From Synechococcales cyanobacterium 340R_concoct_173_sub (lineage in GTDB: Bacteria > Cyanobacteriota > Cyanobacteriia > Leptolyngbyales > Leptolyngbyaceae), in NCBI GenBank assembly GCA_025354065.1, contig JANXNM010000540.1, positions 1 through 41,698 of the forward strand: a DNA stretch of 41,698 nt. Reading direction: 5' to 3'. Shown one piece after another: positions 17,558-25,545 of this stretch. The position numbers were made by a program, and so were the translations under genes. The stretch's first letter is position 1; every line of letters begins with the position of its first letter. The notes below the pieces were generated by a model. The model searched no databases and was not told the DNA's origin. It saw nothing but the letters and a program-made list of their open reading frames with translations.

Positions 17558-17713
17558 CTACTTCTTACAACTACAAGTTTTGCAAGTGCAATCTGCTCCA
17601 CATTGGCAGTTGTCGCCGCAACTACAAGTCGTCGTCGTTCCAGTGGTAACAATGCATCCGCAACGAGTAGTATTTGCAGCGATCGTTTCTTGAAGGGTCG
17701 GTTGAGTGGTCAT
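17558..17713 (-). CDS. Metallothionein-like Cys-rich protein (51 aa)
   Basis: A 51-residue protein with ten Cys, all in CxC pairs: residues 18/20, 30/32, 36/38, 42/44 and 47/49. The tail reads CTCKTCSCKK. The Thr-rich first half lacks aromatic residues and there is no His, so the pattern fits thiolate cluster binding of Cu(I), Zn or Cd and resembles fungal-type metallothioneins more than the cyanobacterial SmtA type. AGGA lies about ten bases before the ATG. It sits between uvrC, on the same strand, and the divergent TerB-like gene. Function is inferred from composition and spacing of Cys only. Confidence 0.8.
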   Translation of the reverse strand: MTTQPTLQETIAANTTRCGCIVTTGTTTTCSCGDNCQCGADCTCKTCSCKK

Positions 17714-17922
17714 AATCGCGTCCTGATTAACGGTATGGGTTCATCCTAAACCCTGTAGTCAGCTAGAGAGTCAAGGGCAATTCAAAACTAGTTTTGCGAC
17801 AGAGTTCCAAAGAGTTCCAATGTTGATCTGGGTTCTGTAGGAGACTTGATACTTATCCGGTGATCTGTTATCTATAATTATCTTTTTTAAAACGTTAGCC
17901 TCATGGATTGGATGGGTAAACT

Positions 17923-17991
17923 ATGGCTGCTGTAGAATTACGCTATTACAGATCGAATCCCCACTCTCACATCCCTACGTCCTTATGCTAG
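17923..17991 (+). other. 22-codon upstream frame overlapping the TerB-like start
   Basis: The frame begins MAAVELRYY and its TAG stop overlaps the next gene's ATG (ATGCTAG at 17985-17991). It could couple translation or be chance. No ribosome site is obvious. Confidence 0.25.
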
Positions 17992-18506
17992 ACCAGTACC
18001 AAATGACGCGCCAAGAAGCTCTCGATCTCCTACGAGACTACGGTATCCAGGGTGAAGATGTCTACTTGATTGACCTTATTCCCCTGGTGGAAATGATTTG
18101 GTCGGATGGTCAAGCGCAAGCTAGCGAAATCGGCATTTTCAAAGACTATCTCATTAAACACGTGAATAATGTCAACACGATCGCAGGCTACAAAATGCTG
18201 ACGATCGAAAAAGCTGAACGATTTCTACAGCGATTCCTTGCGAGTCGTCCGTCTGAAAAACTTCTGCACACCTTACGATCGCTCATTCCGCCCTTGCGAT
18301 TGTCCAGCTCTGACGACGATGCAAATCAAGCGTTGCGGGAATCTGTTTTACAAGGTTGCTTAGACATCGCGGCAAGTTCAGTGACGGAATATCCATATCA
18401 GTCGGTGGAACGGTTCTGTTCCGATGAGAAAAAGTGCTGGTTTGAAATCTTTGATACGCTGAACGATTCCAAGAAGCCTGCTCCATCCAATGCGCCCTCC
18501 TTCTAA
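17985..18506 (+). CDS. TerB-like helical protein
   Basis: A 173-residue soluble helical protein. The first 100 residues resemble the TerB fold: a helix with LIDLIPLVEMIWSDGQ, an acidic second helix beginning ASEIGIFKDYL, and IEKAERFLQRFLA later. TerB-like domains bind divalent metal through acidic residues; here the matching residues would be Asp30, Glu35, Asp39 and Glu46, which is inference. No signal peptide or membrane helix is seen. A TATAAT at 17873-17878 could serve as its -10 box, although no good -35 box fits it. A strong terminator follows at 18534. Confidence 0.6.
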   Translation: MLDQYQMTRQEALDLLRDYGIQGEDVYLIDLIPLVEMIWSDGQAQASEIGIFKDYLIKHVNNVNTIAGYKMLTIEKAERFLQRFLASRPSEKLLHTLRSLIPPLRLSSSDDDANQALRESVLQGCLDIAASSVTEYPYQSVERFCSDEKKCWFEIFDTLNDSKKPAPSNAPSF

Positions 18507-18533
18507 TAATTTCCATAACAATCACCAATGACT

Positions 18534-18572
18534 AAGCGATCGGTTGACTATGCCGATCGCTTTTATTTTTAA
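18534..18572 (+). terminator. Rho-independent terminator after the TerB-like gene
   Basis: A perfect stem aagcgatcgg/ccgatcgctt (10 bp) with loop ttgactatg is followed by a T-rich tail (tttattttta). It lies 28 bases after the stop at 18506. The stem carries the CGATCG core common in this genome. Confidence 0.8.
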
Positions 18573-18705
18573 TATTTTATTTTTAATATCTATCCCGATC
18601 GTGCCCTATGTTAAGACTCACCCGAAAGGCCAGTAATCCCCCTAACAAATCTCAGGTTAGCGAGTAGAATCGAGTTAAATTAATTTAAACTCCAGTCCGA
18701 TCGTT

Positions 18706-20145
18706 GTGCGAAAGCTCCTATCTTGGTTTTATCACCATCCTGAATCAGCCCTCAATGTCCATTGGCAACTAACGCAATTAAGCTTAGTGCTGTTGCCCTT
18801 CAATACGTTGTTGGGCGCGGTTTTGATGTTCTTAAACTCCTGTTCACTCTGGGCGAAATATGCCAACCAGTTTGTTCAAAGTCTACTTCATCAGCTTCTT
18901 TTGATCTTGGGCGTTTGGATGGTAATTATTGCTCTCTTTGCCGATCGAAAAGATTTCTCGCTTTTGGGTCTATTTAATTTCCTGCCATTTTTTATAGCAT
19001 TCATTGCTCAGAGCCGCTTGTTTCGATCGATGCAGCAGCTTAGACAATTAGCCTGGATTTTGGTGGTACCGTCCGTGCCGATTTCGGTGTTGGCGATCGG
19101 ACAAATGTTCTCTGGCTGGAGCTTTCACTTTAAATTACTCTCGTTTGGTGGCGACGGTATTTTATTAGATCTGTTTTTGAAATCGGGCGGGATGCCTGCT
19201 GGACGAGCCTCGTCGCTGTTCTACTATGCAACCATCTTAGCGAGCTATTTAGTGATTACCTCTACTATTAGCGTTGGTTTGTGGGCTGATGCGATCGTCA
19301 CTCGAAAAACCGCTCGACAAGAAGCCCCGTTTCCTCTGTTCCTGAAGCTGCCGACGATAGTTCAAACAACTCTTCGCCATCCCTTAACGCAATGCAGCTT
19401 CTTAGGGTTGTCCGTGGGACTCAATTTTACGGCCCTCTTTTTGACCCAATCGCGCAATGCTTGGGGGATTGCTTTGACGGTTATCTTTATTTTTTCCATT
19501 GTAATGGGATGGCGTAAATTGTCGGGATTGCTATTCTCGTCGTTAGGAATTGTCACGGCTGCCGCCTATGGAACACCTCCCTTAAGTGACTGGGCCAGAA
19601 CTGTTGTGCCTGCCATAATTTGGGCTAGGGTGAATGACGATCTGTTTCTCGATCGCCCGATCGCCTCTCTTCGATTAACCCAGTGGAAATTTGCAATTTC
19701 GTTAATTGAGAAACGCCCTTGGACCGGATGGGGATTGCGAAATTTCAGTGCGCTCTACGAAACGTCCACCGGATATTTTATCGGACATCCTCATAATTTG
19801 CCCCTAATGTTGAGTTGCGAAATGGGCATTCCAGCGACATTATTGTTCTATGGTCTGGTGGGCACGGTGGTTGGGAGCAGTGTTATTCATGGGTATCAAT
19901 CTAAACTTTCAAGCCACGATCGGACCATTCACTTGACACTCTTGTTAGCGTTTCTTTGCTGTACGATCTTTAGTCTATTTGATATTCCAATTTTTGATGC
20001 TCGAATTAATTTATTTGGTTGGATACTTTTGGCGGCGCTTTGGGGATTTGCTAGTGCGCCACTTAATTATCAAACTCAAGATTATCAAACTCAAAATTAT
20101 CAAACTCAAGCATCAGACTCAAATAAGGTGAAAGATAATTACTAA
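18706..20145 (+). CDS. O-antigen ligase/polymerase-like membrane protein
   Basis: A 479-residue polytopic protein of the WaaL/Wzy family, read from GTG at 18706. It has about ten hydrophobic segments, and the long periplasmic loop between late helices (about 295-365) holds the family marks: RLTQWKFAISLIEKRPWTGWGLRNF and then HPHNLPLMLSCEMG with a conserved His. It would join or polymerise lipid-linked glycans at the outer face of the inner membrane. The C-terminus is a repeat of the type YQTQ[DN] three times, coded by a 45-bp tandem array. A GT2 gene faces it eight bases away on the other strand. Confidence 0.87.
   Translation: MRKLLSWFYHHPESALNVHWQLTQLSLVLLPFNTLLGAVLMFLNSCSLWAKYANQFVQSLLHQLLLILGVWMVIIALFADRKDFSLLGLFNFLPFFIAFIAQSRLFRSMQQLRQLAWILVVPSVPISVLAIGQMFSGWSFHFKLLSFGGDGILLDLFLKSGGMPAGRASSLFYYATILASYLVITSTISVGLWADAIVTRKTARQEAPFPLFLKLPTIVQTTLRHPLTQCSFLGLSVGLNFTALFLTQSRNAWGIALTVIFIFSIVMGWRKLSGLLFSSLGIVTAAAYGTPPLSDWARTVVPAIIWARVNDDLFLDRPIASLRLTQWKFAISLIEKRPWTGWGLRNFSALYETSTGYFIGHPHNLPLMLSCEMGIPATLLFYGLVGTVVGSSVIHGYQSKLSSHDRTIHLTLLLAFLCCTIFSLFDIPIFDARINLFGWILLAALWGFASAPLNYQTQDYQTQNYQTQASDSNKVKDNY
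20066..20110. repeat. Three tandem 15-bp repeats in a coding end
   Basis: Units attatcaaactcaag, attatcaaactcaaa and attatcaaactcaag encode the YQTQ[DN] tail of the O-antigen ligase-like protein. The period is a multiple of three, so copy changes would keep the frame. Confidence 0.9.
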
Positions 20146-20153
20146 CTTCTTGG

Positions 20154-21095
20154 CTAGTAGCTTGATTTAAGGCTTTTTTGATAGGCCAAATGGACCTCTT
20201 GAACACTATATCGATTGAGAAAAATTCGGGCAAATTGTTCGGCAAGTTGTGGCTTTTTACGATCGATCAACCACTGTAACCATGGTTTCATGGAATGTTC
20301 ATTGAGCGCACCACCCACAGATAAAATATTCCACAAAATTCGGTGGAATACTGTCATTTGAATCATAATTTTCACATCTAGAGTTGGATGCTTCTTATAG
20401 AATACAACGCCCATTTGCCCACGTTCGAGTTCTTGTTCAATCAGACGTGGAAGCCGATCGAGTGAAAAGGCTGGATGCCAGTGATAGCCCATTGCTTCAG
20501 GGCATTTCACCATTTTGATGCCACAATTTTTCAGCCGTACCCCTAGTTCTAAATCTTCCCACCCGTAGAGGTCAAATCCTAAATCAAATAACCCAACATC
20601 GAGTAGCCAATGTTTAGCGATCGCTACATTCGTTGTAGCAAAATAAGCATTTGAAAAATCAATAATCTTATAAGGCTCGCTAGTTGGCTCCTCAAAGTTG
20701 GCCGTATTAATCACCGCGCCATAGGTGAAAATTTTGTCATTCCCTAATCCTTGTTGTTCTCGCATCAAGGCTGTTGCATGACATTGTAGAAAGGTGGGTG
20801 TAACTACAATATCGCTATCGATAAAAATAATTGTGTCACCGATCGCCTGTTCTACCCCCAAATTACGCGCCGCAGATGCACCTTTGTGGGCTTGTTCATA
20901 GATTTTTAAATGCGGCAATTCTGTCATGTTGCTGTTCAACCATTCGATCGTGCCATCCGTCGAACCATCATCCACGACAATGATTTCGTAATTCGTGACG
21001 AGTTTCGCATCGAAGGTTTGAATCTCCAATGCTCGCAGTGCTTTTTGTAGAATGGGCAGTCGGTTATAGGTTGGAATGACAATGCTAAAAAACAT
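20154..21095 (-). CDS. GT2-family glycosyltransferase
   Basis: A 313-residue GT-A transferase. VIPTYN opens the fold, DDGSTD is near residue 45 and the metal site FIDSDIVV near 95. The segment GWEDLELGVRL near 180 carries the ED pair expected of the catalytic base region in this subgroup, close to bacterial chondroitin-synthase-like and galactosyltransferase C-domains. Its stop is eight bases from the stop of the O-antigen ligase-like gene, tail to tail. It is separate from the exopolysaccharide block and may work with that ligase on a different glycan. Confidence 0.9.
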   Translation of the reverse strand: MFFSIVIPTYNRLPILQKALRALEIQTFDAKLVTNYEIIVVDDGSTDGTIEWLNSNMTELPHLKIYEQAHKGASAARNLGVEQAIGDTIIFIDSDIVVTPTFLQCHATALMREQQGLGNDKIFTYGAVINTANFEEPTSEPYKIIDFSNAYFATTNVAIAKHWLLDVGLFDLGFDLYGWEDLELGVRLKNCGIKMVKCPEAMGYHWHPAFSLDRLPRLIEQELERGQMGVVFYKKHPTLDVKIMIQMTVFHRILWNILSVGGALNEHSMKPWLQWLIDRKKPQLAEQFARIFLNRYSVQEVHLAYQKSLKSSY

Positions 21096-21170
21096 TTACT
21101 TTGCTCTCAAGAGTCGCGATTGCTTAAACGGATTTTACGATAGATTTGTTTGACAACTAGGTATGGTGCT

Positions 21171-22457
21171 TTACGGCTGAATTGAAACCTTGACTTGAAG
21201 ATTCGTTAACCGTTGAACGGGTTTACTATCATCCAGCCGAATTTTCACTTCCACAACCCGCACATCTTGTTTGTCCGATGGGTCAGAACTAGTGACGGCG
21301 TTTTTGCGAACCTGTGCCCCAATCCGCTCGACTTTTCCAGAAAGTTCACCTTGGAATGCATCACTTCTCACGATCGCTCGATTGCCCACCTTAATCTTAG
21401 AAATCGAATTCTCATCCACTTCAGCCATAACATACATTTGGTCGGTTAATCCCAGATCCATGATGCCTGTTGTGCCGACGGACTCATTATCTTTGGCATA
21501 AATTTTCAACACCGTCGCTGGAATGGGAGATTTTACAATTGCCTTTTCCAATTCGATTTTGGCCTTATCAAAATTTGCTTGAGCAACCATTAATAAGGCT
21601 TCAGACCGTTTAATATCTGCAGGCCGCACCTCCGACACGCTGCCAAGGAGTTGATTTTGTCCGGCCACTCGAGTAATCGCTTTCTGGACTCCGGCTTGAG
21701 CTTGGGCGACTCCATCACCGCGTTGTTGTTGCAGTTTTTCGGCTTGGGCGATTACCTTTAGACCTTGGGAAGCTTCTTGTTTTTTTGAGGTAAAGGCGAG
21801 TTCGCGCTTGCGCCATTCAGATTCAGAAACCGCACCTTTGGTATAGAGTTCGCTGTATTTCGTGAAATCCCATTCCGCATTTCTCATCTCAGCCTCTAGC
21901 TTAATCTGCGCCGCTTTCACCTTTTCCAGTTCTAGTCCCGCTGATTGATAGTCTGCCTGCGCCCGCCTGACTTCCGCTTCCGCCTGTACTCCCTGGGCTT
22001 GTTCTGTCCCGATCGCTGCCCGCTGTGCCCCAATATCGCCAGACTTTGCTCCGGCGCGAACATTCTCTAAATTACTTTGTGCCTCGAACATAGAGGCTTC
22101 GGCCTGTTTAGCTGAAGCCAAAAGGGATTGATAACTATCCATTACCGCGATCGGTTGTCCCGGTTTGATCTTATCGCCTTCTTTGACCAGCAGCTTTTCA
22201 ATCCGCGAACTAAACCCGACGGCAGGTGGTGCAATTTTAAAAATTTCGCCAGCAGGCTCAATACGACCCAAGGCTCCGATCGAACCGACCTCTTCTTTTT
22301 TTGATTCTTGGGCGGCTATTTCCGCTTCTTTTGATTTCGCATTAGAACTCATGGTTGTGGCGATGTAGGTGCCGCCTCCGGCCAACGCCAACGCCAATGC
22401 AGAGACGATCGCCACCAATTTGGTTCCAGAAGAAGTGAGTAAAGGTTTTGAAGTCAC
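21171..22457 (-). CDS. DevB-like membrane fusion protein (HlyD family)
   Basis: A 428-residue periplasmic adaptor for an ABC exporter. An N-terminal membrane helix (about 12-32) is followed by a lipoyl half-motif (RIEPAGEIFKIAPPAVG), a long coiled coil (about 110-265) with repeated QA/EA heptads, the second lipoyl half (VKSPIPATVLKI) and a beta-barrel domain. In cyanobacteria such proteins act with DevC/DevA to export glycolipids across the envelope. No permease or ATPase partner lies beside it here, which is unusual for devBCA operons. The length is in the normal range. Confidence 0.85.
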   Translation of the reverse strand: MTSKPLLTSSGTKLVAIVSALALALAGGGTYIATTMSSNAKSKEAEIAAQESKKEEVGSIGALGRIEPAGEIFKIAPPAVGFSSRIEKLLVKEGDKIKPGQPIAVMDSYQSLLASAKQAEASMFEAQSNLENVRAGAKSGDIGAQRAAIGTEQAQGVQAEAEVRRAQADYQSAGLELEKVKAAQIKLEAEMRNAEWDFTKYSELYTKGAVSESEWRKRELAFTSKKQEASQGLKVIAQAEKLQQQRGDGVAQAQAGVQKAITRVAGQNQLLGSVSEVRPADIKRSEALLMVAQANFDKAKIELEKAIVKSPIPATVLKIYAKDNESVGTTGIMDLGLTDQMYVMAEVDENSISKIKVGNRAIVRSDAFQGELSGKVERIGAQVRKNAVTSSDPSDKQDVRVVEVKIRLDDSKPVQRLTNLQVKVSIQP

Positions 22458-22818
22458 GCGACAGAAGCTCCCGGCATAAGATGCGTCGAAAAGGTCAAGG
22501 CAGCTATCAGGGCAAAATGATCACTCTGTTGCCACTGATTAAGCATTATGAATAATAACAACAAAGGCTGCGTCTCCGCCCAAATCCACTGTGGTAAAGT
22601 TACTGACTCTGTAAAATCCGATCTTCATCGCCTTCATTCAGGTGTTGTGAGACTGGTGTTGTGAAAAATCAACCGAAACTATTTAATTCTCTTTCTGAGA
22701 GGTTGGGATAGTATGTATGAAAAGTTGAACTAAAAATTGCATTACCCCTTAATGCAGCCTTAATCTACATCTGCTTAGCTAATTCCGATCGAGTATAATC
22801 TTTGGTTTCTCACACCGC
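22458..22818. other. Spacer between divergent DevB-like and ppk-operon genes
   Basis: No gene was seen in these 361 bases. They carry a close direct repeat ggtgttgtga (about 22640-22670) and, at the right end, the Pho-box-like promoter described at 22747-22799. Confidence 0.6.
22747..22799 (+). promoter_or_regulatory. Pho-box-like repeats with a TATAAT box
   Basis: CCTTAAT occurs at 22747-22753 and again at 22758-22764, exactly 11 bp apart. Cyanobacterial Pho boxes are 8-bp YTTAAYYW-like repeats set 3 bp apart, which gives the same 11-bp period. A perfect -10 box TATAAT lies at 22794-22799, 30 bases after the repeats, with no consensus -35; this fits activator dependence. The start codon of the small gene before ppk is 20 bases further. 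Confidence 0.5.
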
Positions 22819-23031
22819 ATGGATAGTCATCAACTTGCTCGCTACATAGAGGAAACCGATAGCATCAGTAAGCCTTGGCTCCTCGTTCAGCTCCGTCTTG
22901 CCAAACTGAATGAACAAAAAAATAGCATGACTTCTGTAGACTATGCCCATGATCTCGCTGACATTCATCAAGATCTAATGAACCTTGGACAATGGTGGAA
23001 AGGTCAAGAAGGTGAGGTATTTAAGCTATGA
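22819..23031 (+). CDS. Small protein translationally coupled to ppk
   Basis: A 70-residue acidic, helical protein with no signal peptide. Its TGA overlaps the ppk ATG as ATGA at 23028-23031, so the two are almost certainly co-translated. No family was recognised. A role in controlling or assembling polyphosphate kinase is a guess from position. It is the first gene after the Pho-box-like promoter. Confidence 0.75.
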   Translation: MDSHQLARYIEETDSISKPWLLVQLRLAKLNEQKNSMTSVDYAHDLADIHQDLMNLGQWWKGQEGEVFKL

Positions 23032-25190
23032 GACGTACCTCTAAAACAGCCCCGATCGCGGTCAACCTTTTCGACCCGCAGTACTATATCAATCGCGAAT
23101 CAAGCTGGCTAGAATTTAATAGTCGAGTTCTGCATGAAGCTATGGACGATCGGACTCCGCTATTAGAACGGTTGAAATTTCTGGCTATTTTCAGTTCCAA
23201 TCTCGATGAATTTTTCATGGTGCGTGTCGCCATCCTCAAGGAAAAATTGGAAGCCGATGTCAAAAAACTTAGCCCCGATGGTAAGACGATTCAAGAACAG
23301 GTCGCGATTGTTCAAGACGGTGTGCGGCCTCTAATGGCCCGTCAGCATCAATACTTTGAGCAAGTTTTAAGAATCCATCTCGCGGCAAAGGGCATTCACC
23401 TACTGGATTATTTAGACCTTAGTCAAGAACAACGCACCTACCTTCATAACTACTTTAAAGAGCAAGTCTTCCCGGTTCTCACGCCCTTGGCCGTTGATCC
23501 GAGCCATCCGTTTCCCTATATTTCCAATCTTAGCGTGAGTCTACTGATCGTCGTCCGAGATCCAATTACCAAAGAAGAAAACTTCGCCCGAGTCAAAGTT
23601 CCCAAGGTTTTACCACGCTTTATTCCCCTGCCGATCGAAACCCACGTCACGACCACCACAACCGACGAACGATCTATTCCCACCGTTTGGGCTGGCATAA
23701 CCTTAGAGCAAGTGATTGCCCACAATCTTGAAGGACTATTTCCTGGGATGGAAATTCAGGAGTATCATCCCTTCCGAGTCACCCGTAATTCTGATTTAGA
23801 TTTGGAAGAAGACGAGGCCGACGACTTGATGGAGGCTATTGAGCAAGAATTACGGAAGCGGCGAATTGGGGGATCCGTTGTCCGAATGGAAACTAATCCC
23901 AACCTACCCGCCCCTATCCGATCGCTTCTGATGGAGGAAATGGATATTCGTGACGAGGACGTTTATGAAGTCGAAGGATTACTTTGTCTGCGAGACTTGA
24001 TGTACTTTCTAGAACTTCCTTTACCACAGCTCAAAGACACGCCTTGGAAAGGTGCTACTCATCCTCGCCTGCGTAAAGTCTTAGAAAACGAAGTCGAAGA
24101 CCTGCCCGAAGATAAAGAAGAAGATTTTTTTAGTGTTCTGCAAAAACAAGACATTCTCGTCCATCACCCCTACCAATCCTTCACGATCAGCGTCCAGCGT
24201 TTTATAGAAGAAGCGGCTCACGATCCGGATGTATTAGCCATAAAAATGACGCTGTATCGGACTTCCGGCGACTCTCCTATTGTCAAGGCGTTAATCAATG
24301 CTGCCGAAAATGGCAAACAAGTCGTGACTCTGGTGGAACTGAAGGCGCGGTTTGATGAGGAAAATAATATTCTCTGGGCCAAGCGACTCGAAAGCTCTGG
24401 GGTTCATGTGATTTATGGCCTTGCCGGACTCAAAACTCACACCAAAATTGTCTTAGTCGTCCGCCGTGAAGGTGACAAAATAAAACGCTATGTCCATATC
24501 GGCACTGGAAACTACAACCCCAAAACCGCCCGTCTTTATACTGATTTTGGTCTTTTCAGTGCCCGTGAAGACCTGGGAGCTGATGTGACGGAGCTGTTTA
24601 ACTATCTCACCGGATATTCTCGTCAGAAAGACTACCGACAGCTCTTGGTGGCTCCGGTGAACTTGCGTGATCGGATGATTTCGCTGATCGATCGTGAAAC
24701 TCAGCATCAACGATCGGGTGGTCAAGGTCGTATTGTGGCCAAAATGAATGCCTTAGTTGACCCTGTGATTATCCGCAAGCTCTACGAAGCATCAATGGCA
24801 GGTGTCAAGATTGACCTGATTATTCGTGGGGTGTGTTGTCTGCGTCCTGGTGTTCCCGGTGTTAGCGATACGATTCGCGTTATCAGCGTTATTGGCCGAC
24901 TCCTAGAACATTCCCGTGTCTTTTATTTTTATAATAATGGCGACGAAGAAATTTTTATTGGCAGCGCAGACTGGATGACCCGCAATCTTGATCGTCGGGT
25001 TGAAGCAGTTACGCCTGTACGCGATCCTGAATTACTTGCTGATCTCCAAGAAATTCTTGGCGTTCTGATGGCGGACAATCGGCAAGCTTGGGATCTTCAG
25101 ACCACGGGTGACTATATCCAGCGCGTTCCAACGGATGTGGCGCAATCCTCCCAAATCCACTTCATGGAACAAGCGCGAAATTCTAATTAA
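23028..25190 (+). CDS. ppk1: Polyphosphate kinase 1
   Basis: Makes inorganic polyphosphate from ATP, reversibly, through a phospho-His intermediate. The 720 residues hold the usual N-domain (ESSWLEFNSRVLHEA near 20), a head domain, and two phospholipase-D-like C-domains. The catalytic His lies in LKTHTKIVL (His471), followed by HIGTGNYNPKTARLYTD; the second domain has LEHSRVFYF and GSADWMTRNLDRR. Length and motif order are normal. It shares an ATGA overlap with the small gene upstream. The Pho-box-like site suggests induction by phosphate shortage. Confidence 0.97.
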   Translation: MRRTSKTAPIAVNLFDPQYYINRESSWLEFNSRVLHEAMDDRTPLLERLKFLAIFSSNLDEFFMVRVAILKEKLEADVKKLSPDGKTIQEQVAIVQDGVRPLMARQHQYFEQVLRIHLAAKGIHLLDYLDLSQEQRTYLHNYFKEQVFPVLTPLAVDPSHPFPYISNLSVSLLIVVRDPITKEENFARVKVPKVLPRFIPLPIETHVTTTTTDERSIPTVWAGITLEQVIAHNLEGLFPGMEIQEYHPFRVTRNSDLDLEEDEADDLMEAIEQELRKRRIGGSVVRMETNPNLPAPIRSLLMEEMDIRDEDVYEVEGLLCLRDLMYFLELPLPQLKDTPWKGATHPRLRKVLENEVEDLPEDKEEDFFSVLQKQDILVHHPYQSFTISVQRFIEEAAHDPDVLAIKMTLYRTSGDSPIVKALINAAENGKQVVTLVELKARFDEENNILWAKRLESSGVHVIYGLAGLKTHTKIVLVVRREGDKIKRYVHIGTGNYNPKTARLYTDFGLFSAREDLGADVTELFNYLTGYSRQKDYRQLLVAPVNLRDRMISLIDRETQHQRSGGQGRIVAKMNALVDPVIIRKLYEASMAGVKIDLIIRGVCCLRPGVPGVSDTIRVISVIGRLLEHSRVFYFYNNGDEEIFIGSADWMTRNLDRRVEAVTPVRDPELLADLQEILGVLMADNRQAWDLQTTGDYIQRVPTDVAQSSQIHFMEQARNSN

Positions 25191-25534
25191 ATTCCTTCAA
25201 AATTCTCTTACGCGATTCTACAGAAATTGAAAATAAATCCACATCTAGTGTTGACAAAAACTGAAAACCGCTATATTTAGTGTGTATGGGTTCTATGTTT
25301 TTGTGTTGCAAATCTTTTTGAATGTGCTAGCGATCGGCTTGTAGCTTGCAGTCCGGGCATGGCTAGTTGATGGAGGCTATTTCAGCTCTGTCCAAATGTC
25401 CAAAGGAAACAACAACTTCTTTAAAAAACAACCGTATAGGATTAAAAAATTTCATGTTCAGCGCAGTTCTAACCACTCTGATTTGGATTTGAATTTCTTC
25501 GGTAAATCTCTGAAATTATCTGGTGTGATATCTG
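25191..25534. other. Long leader region of the sigma factor gene
   Basis: These 344 bases hold a promoter candidate near 25251 and a predicted leader of about 250 nt. The leader carries a 49-codon frame (25396-25545) that overlaps the sigma factor start. No clear hairpin terminator for ppk was seen. Confidence 0.55.
25251..25279 (+). promoter_or_regulatory. Promoter candidate for the sigma factor gene
   Basis: TTGACA at 25251-25256 is a perfect -35 box; TATTTA follows after 17 bases at 25274-25279 as the -10 box (TATATT at 25272 with 15-base spacing is the alternative). Transcription would start near 25286. Confidence 0.5.
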
Positions 25535-25545
25535 ATGGCAACTAA
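25396..25545 (+). other. 49-codon frame in the sigma leader, overlapping its start
   Basis: The frame starts ATG at 25396, has a basic first half (FFKKQPYRIKKF) and stops at 25543-25545, 11 bases inside the sigma gene in another frame. A GGAGG lies too far upstream (about 19 bases) to be a normal ribosome site. It may couple translation or be chance. Confidence 0.25.

Noticed and set aside
17516..17749. Open frame on the + strand across the metallothionein-like gene
   Set aside because: Its Ser/Thr/Ala composition is the mirror of the Cys-rich frame on the other strand, and it has no ribosome site.
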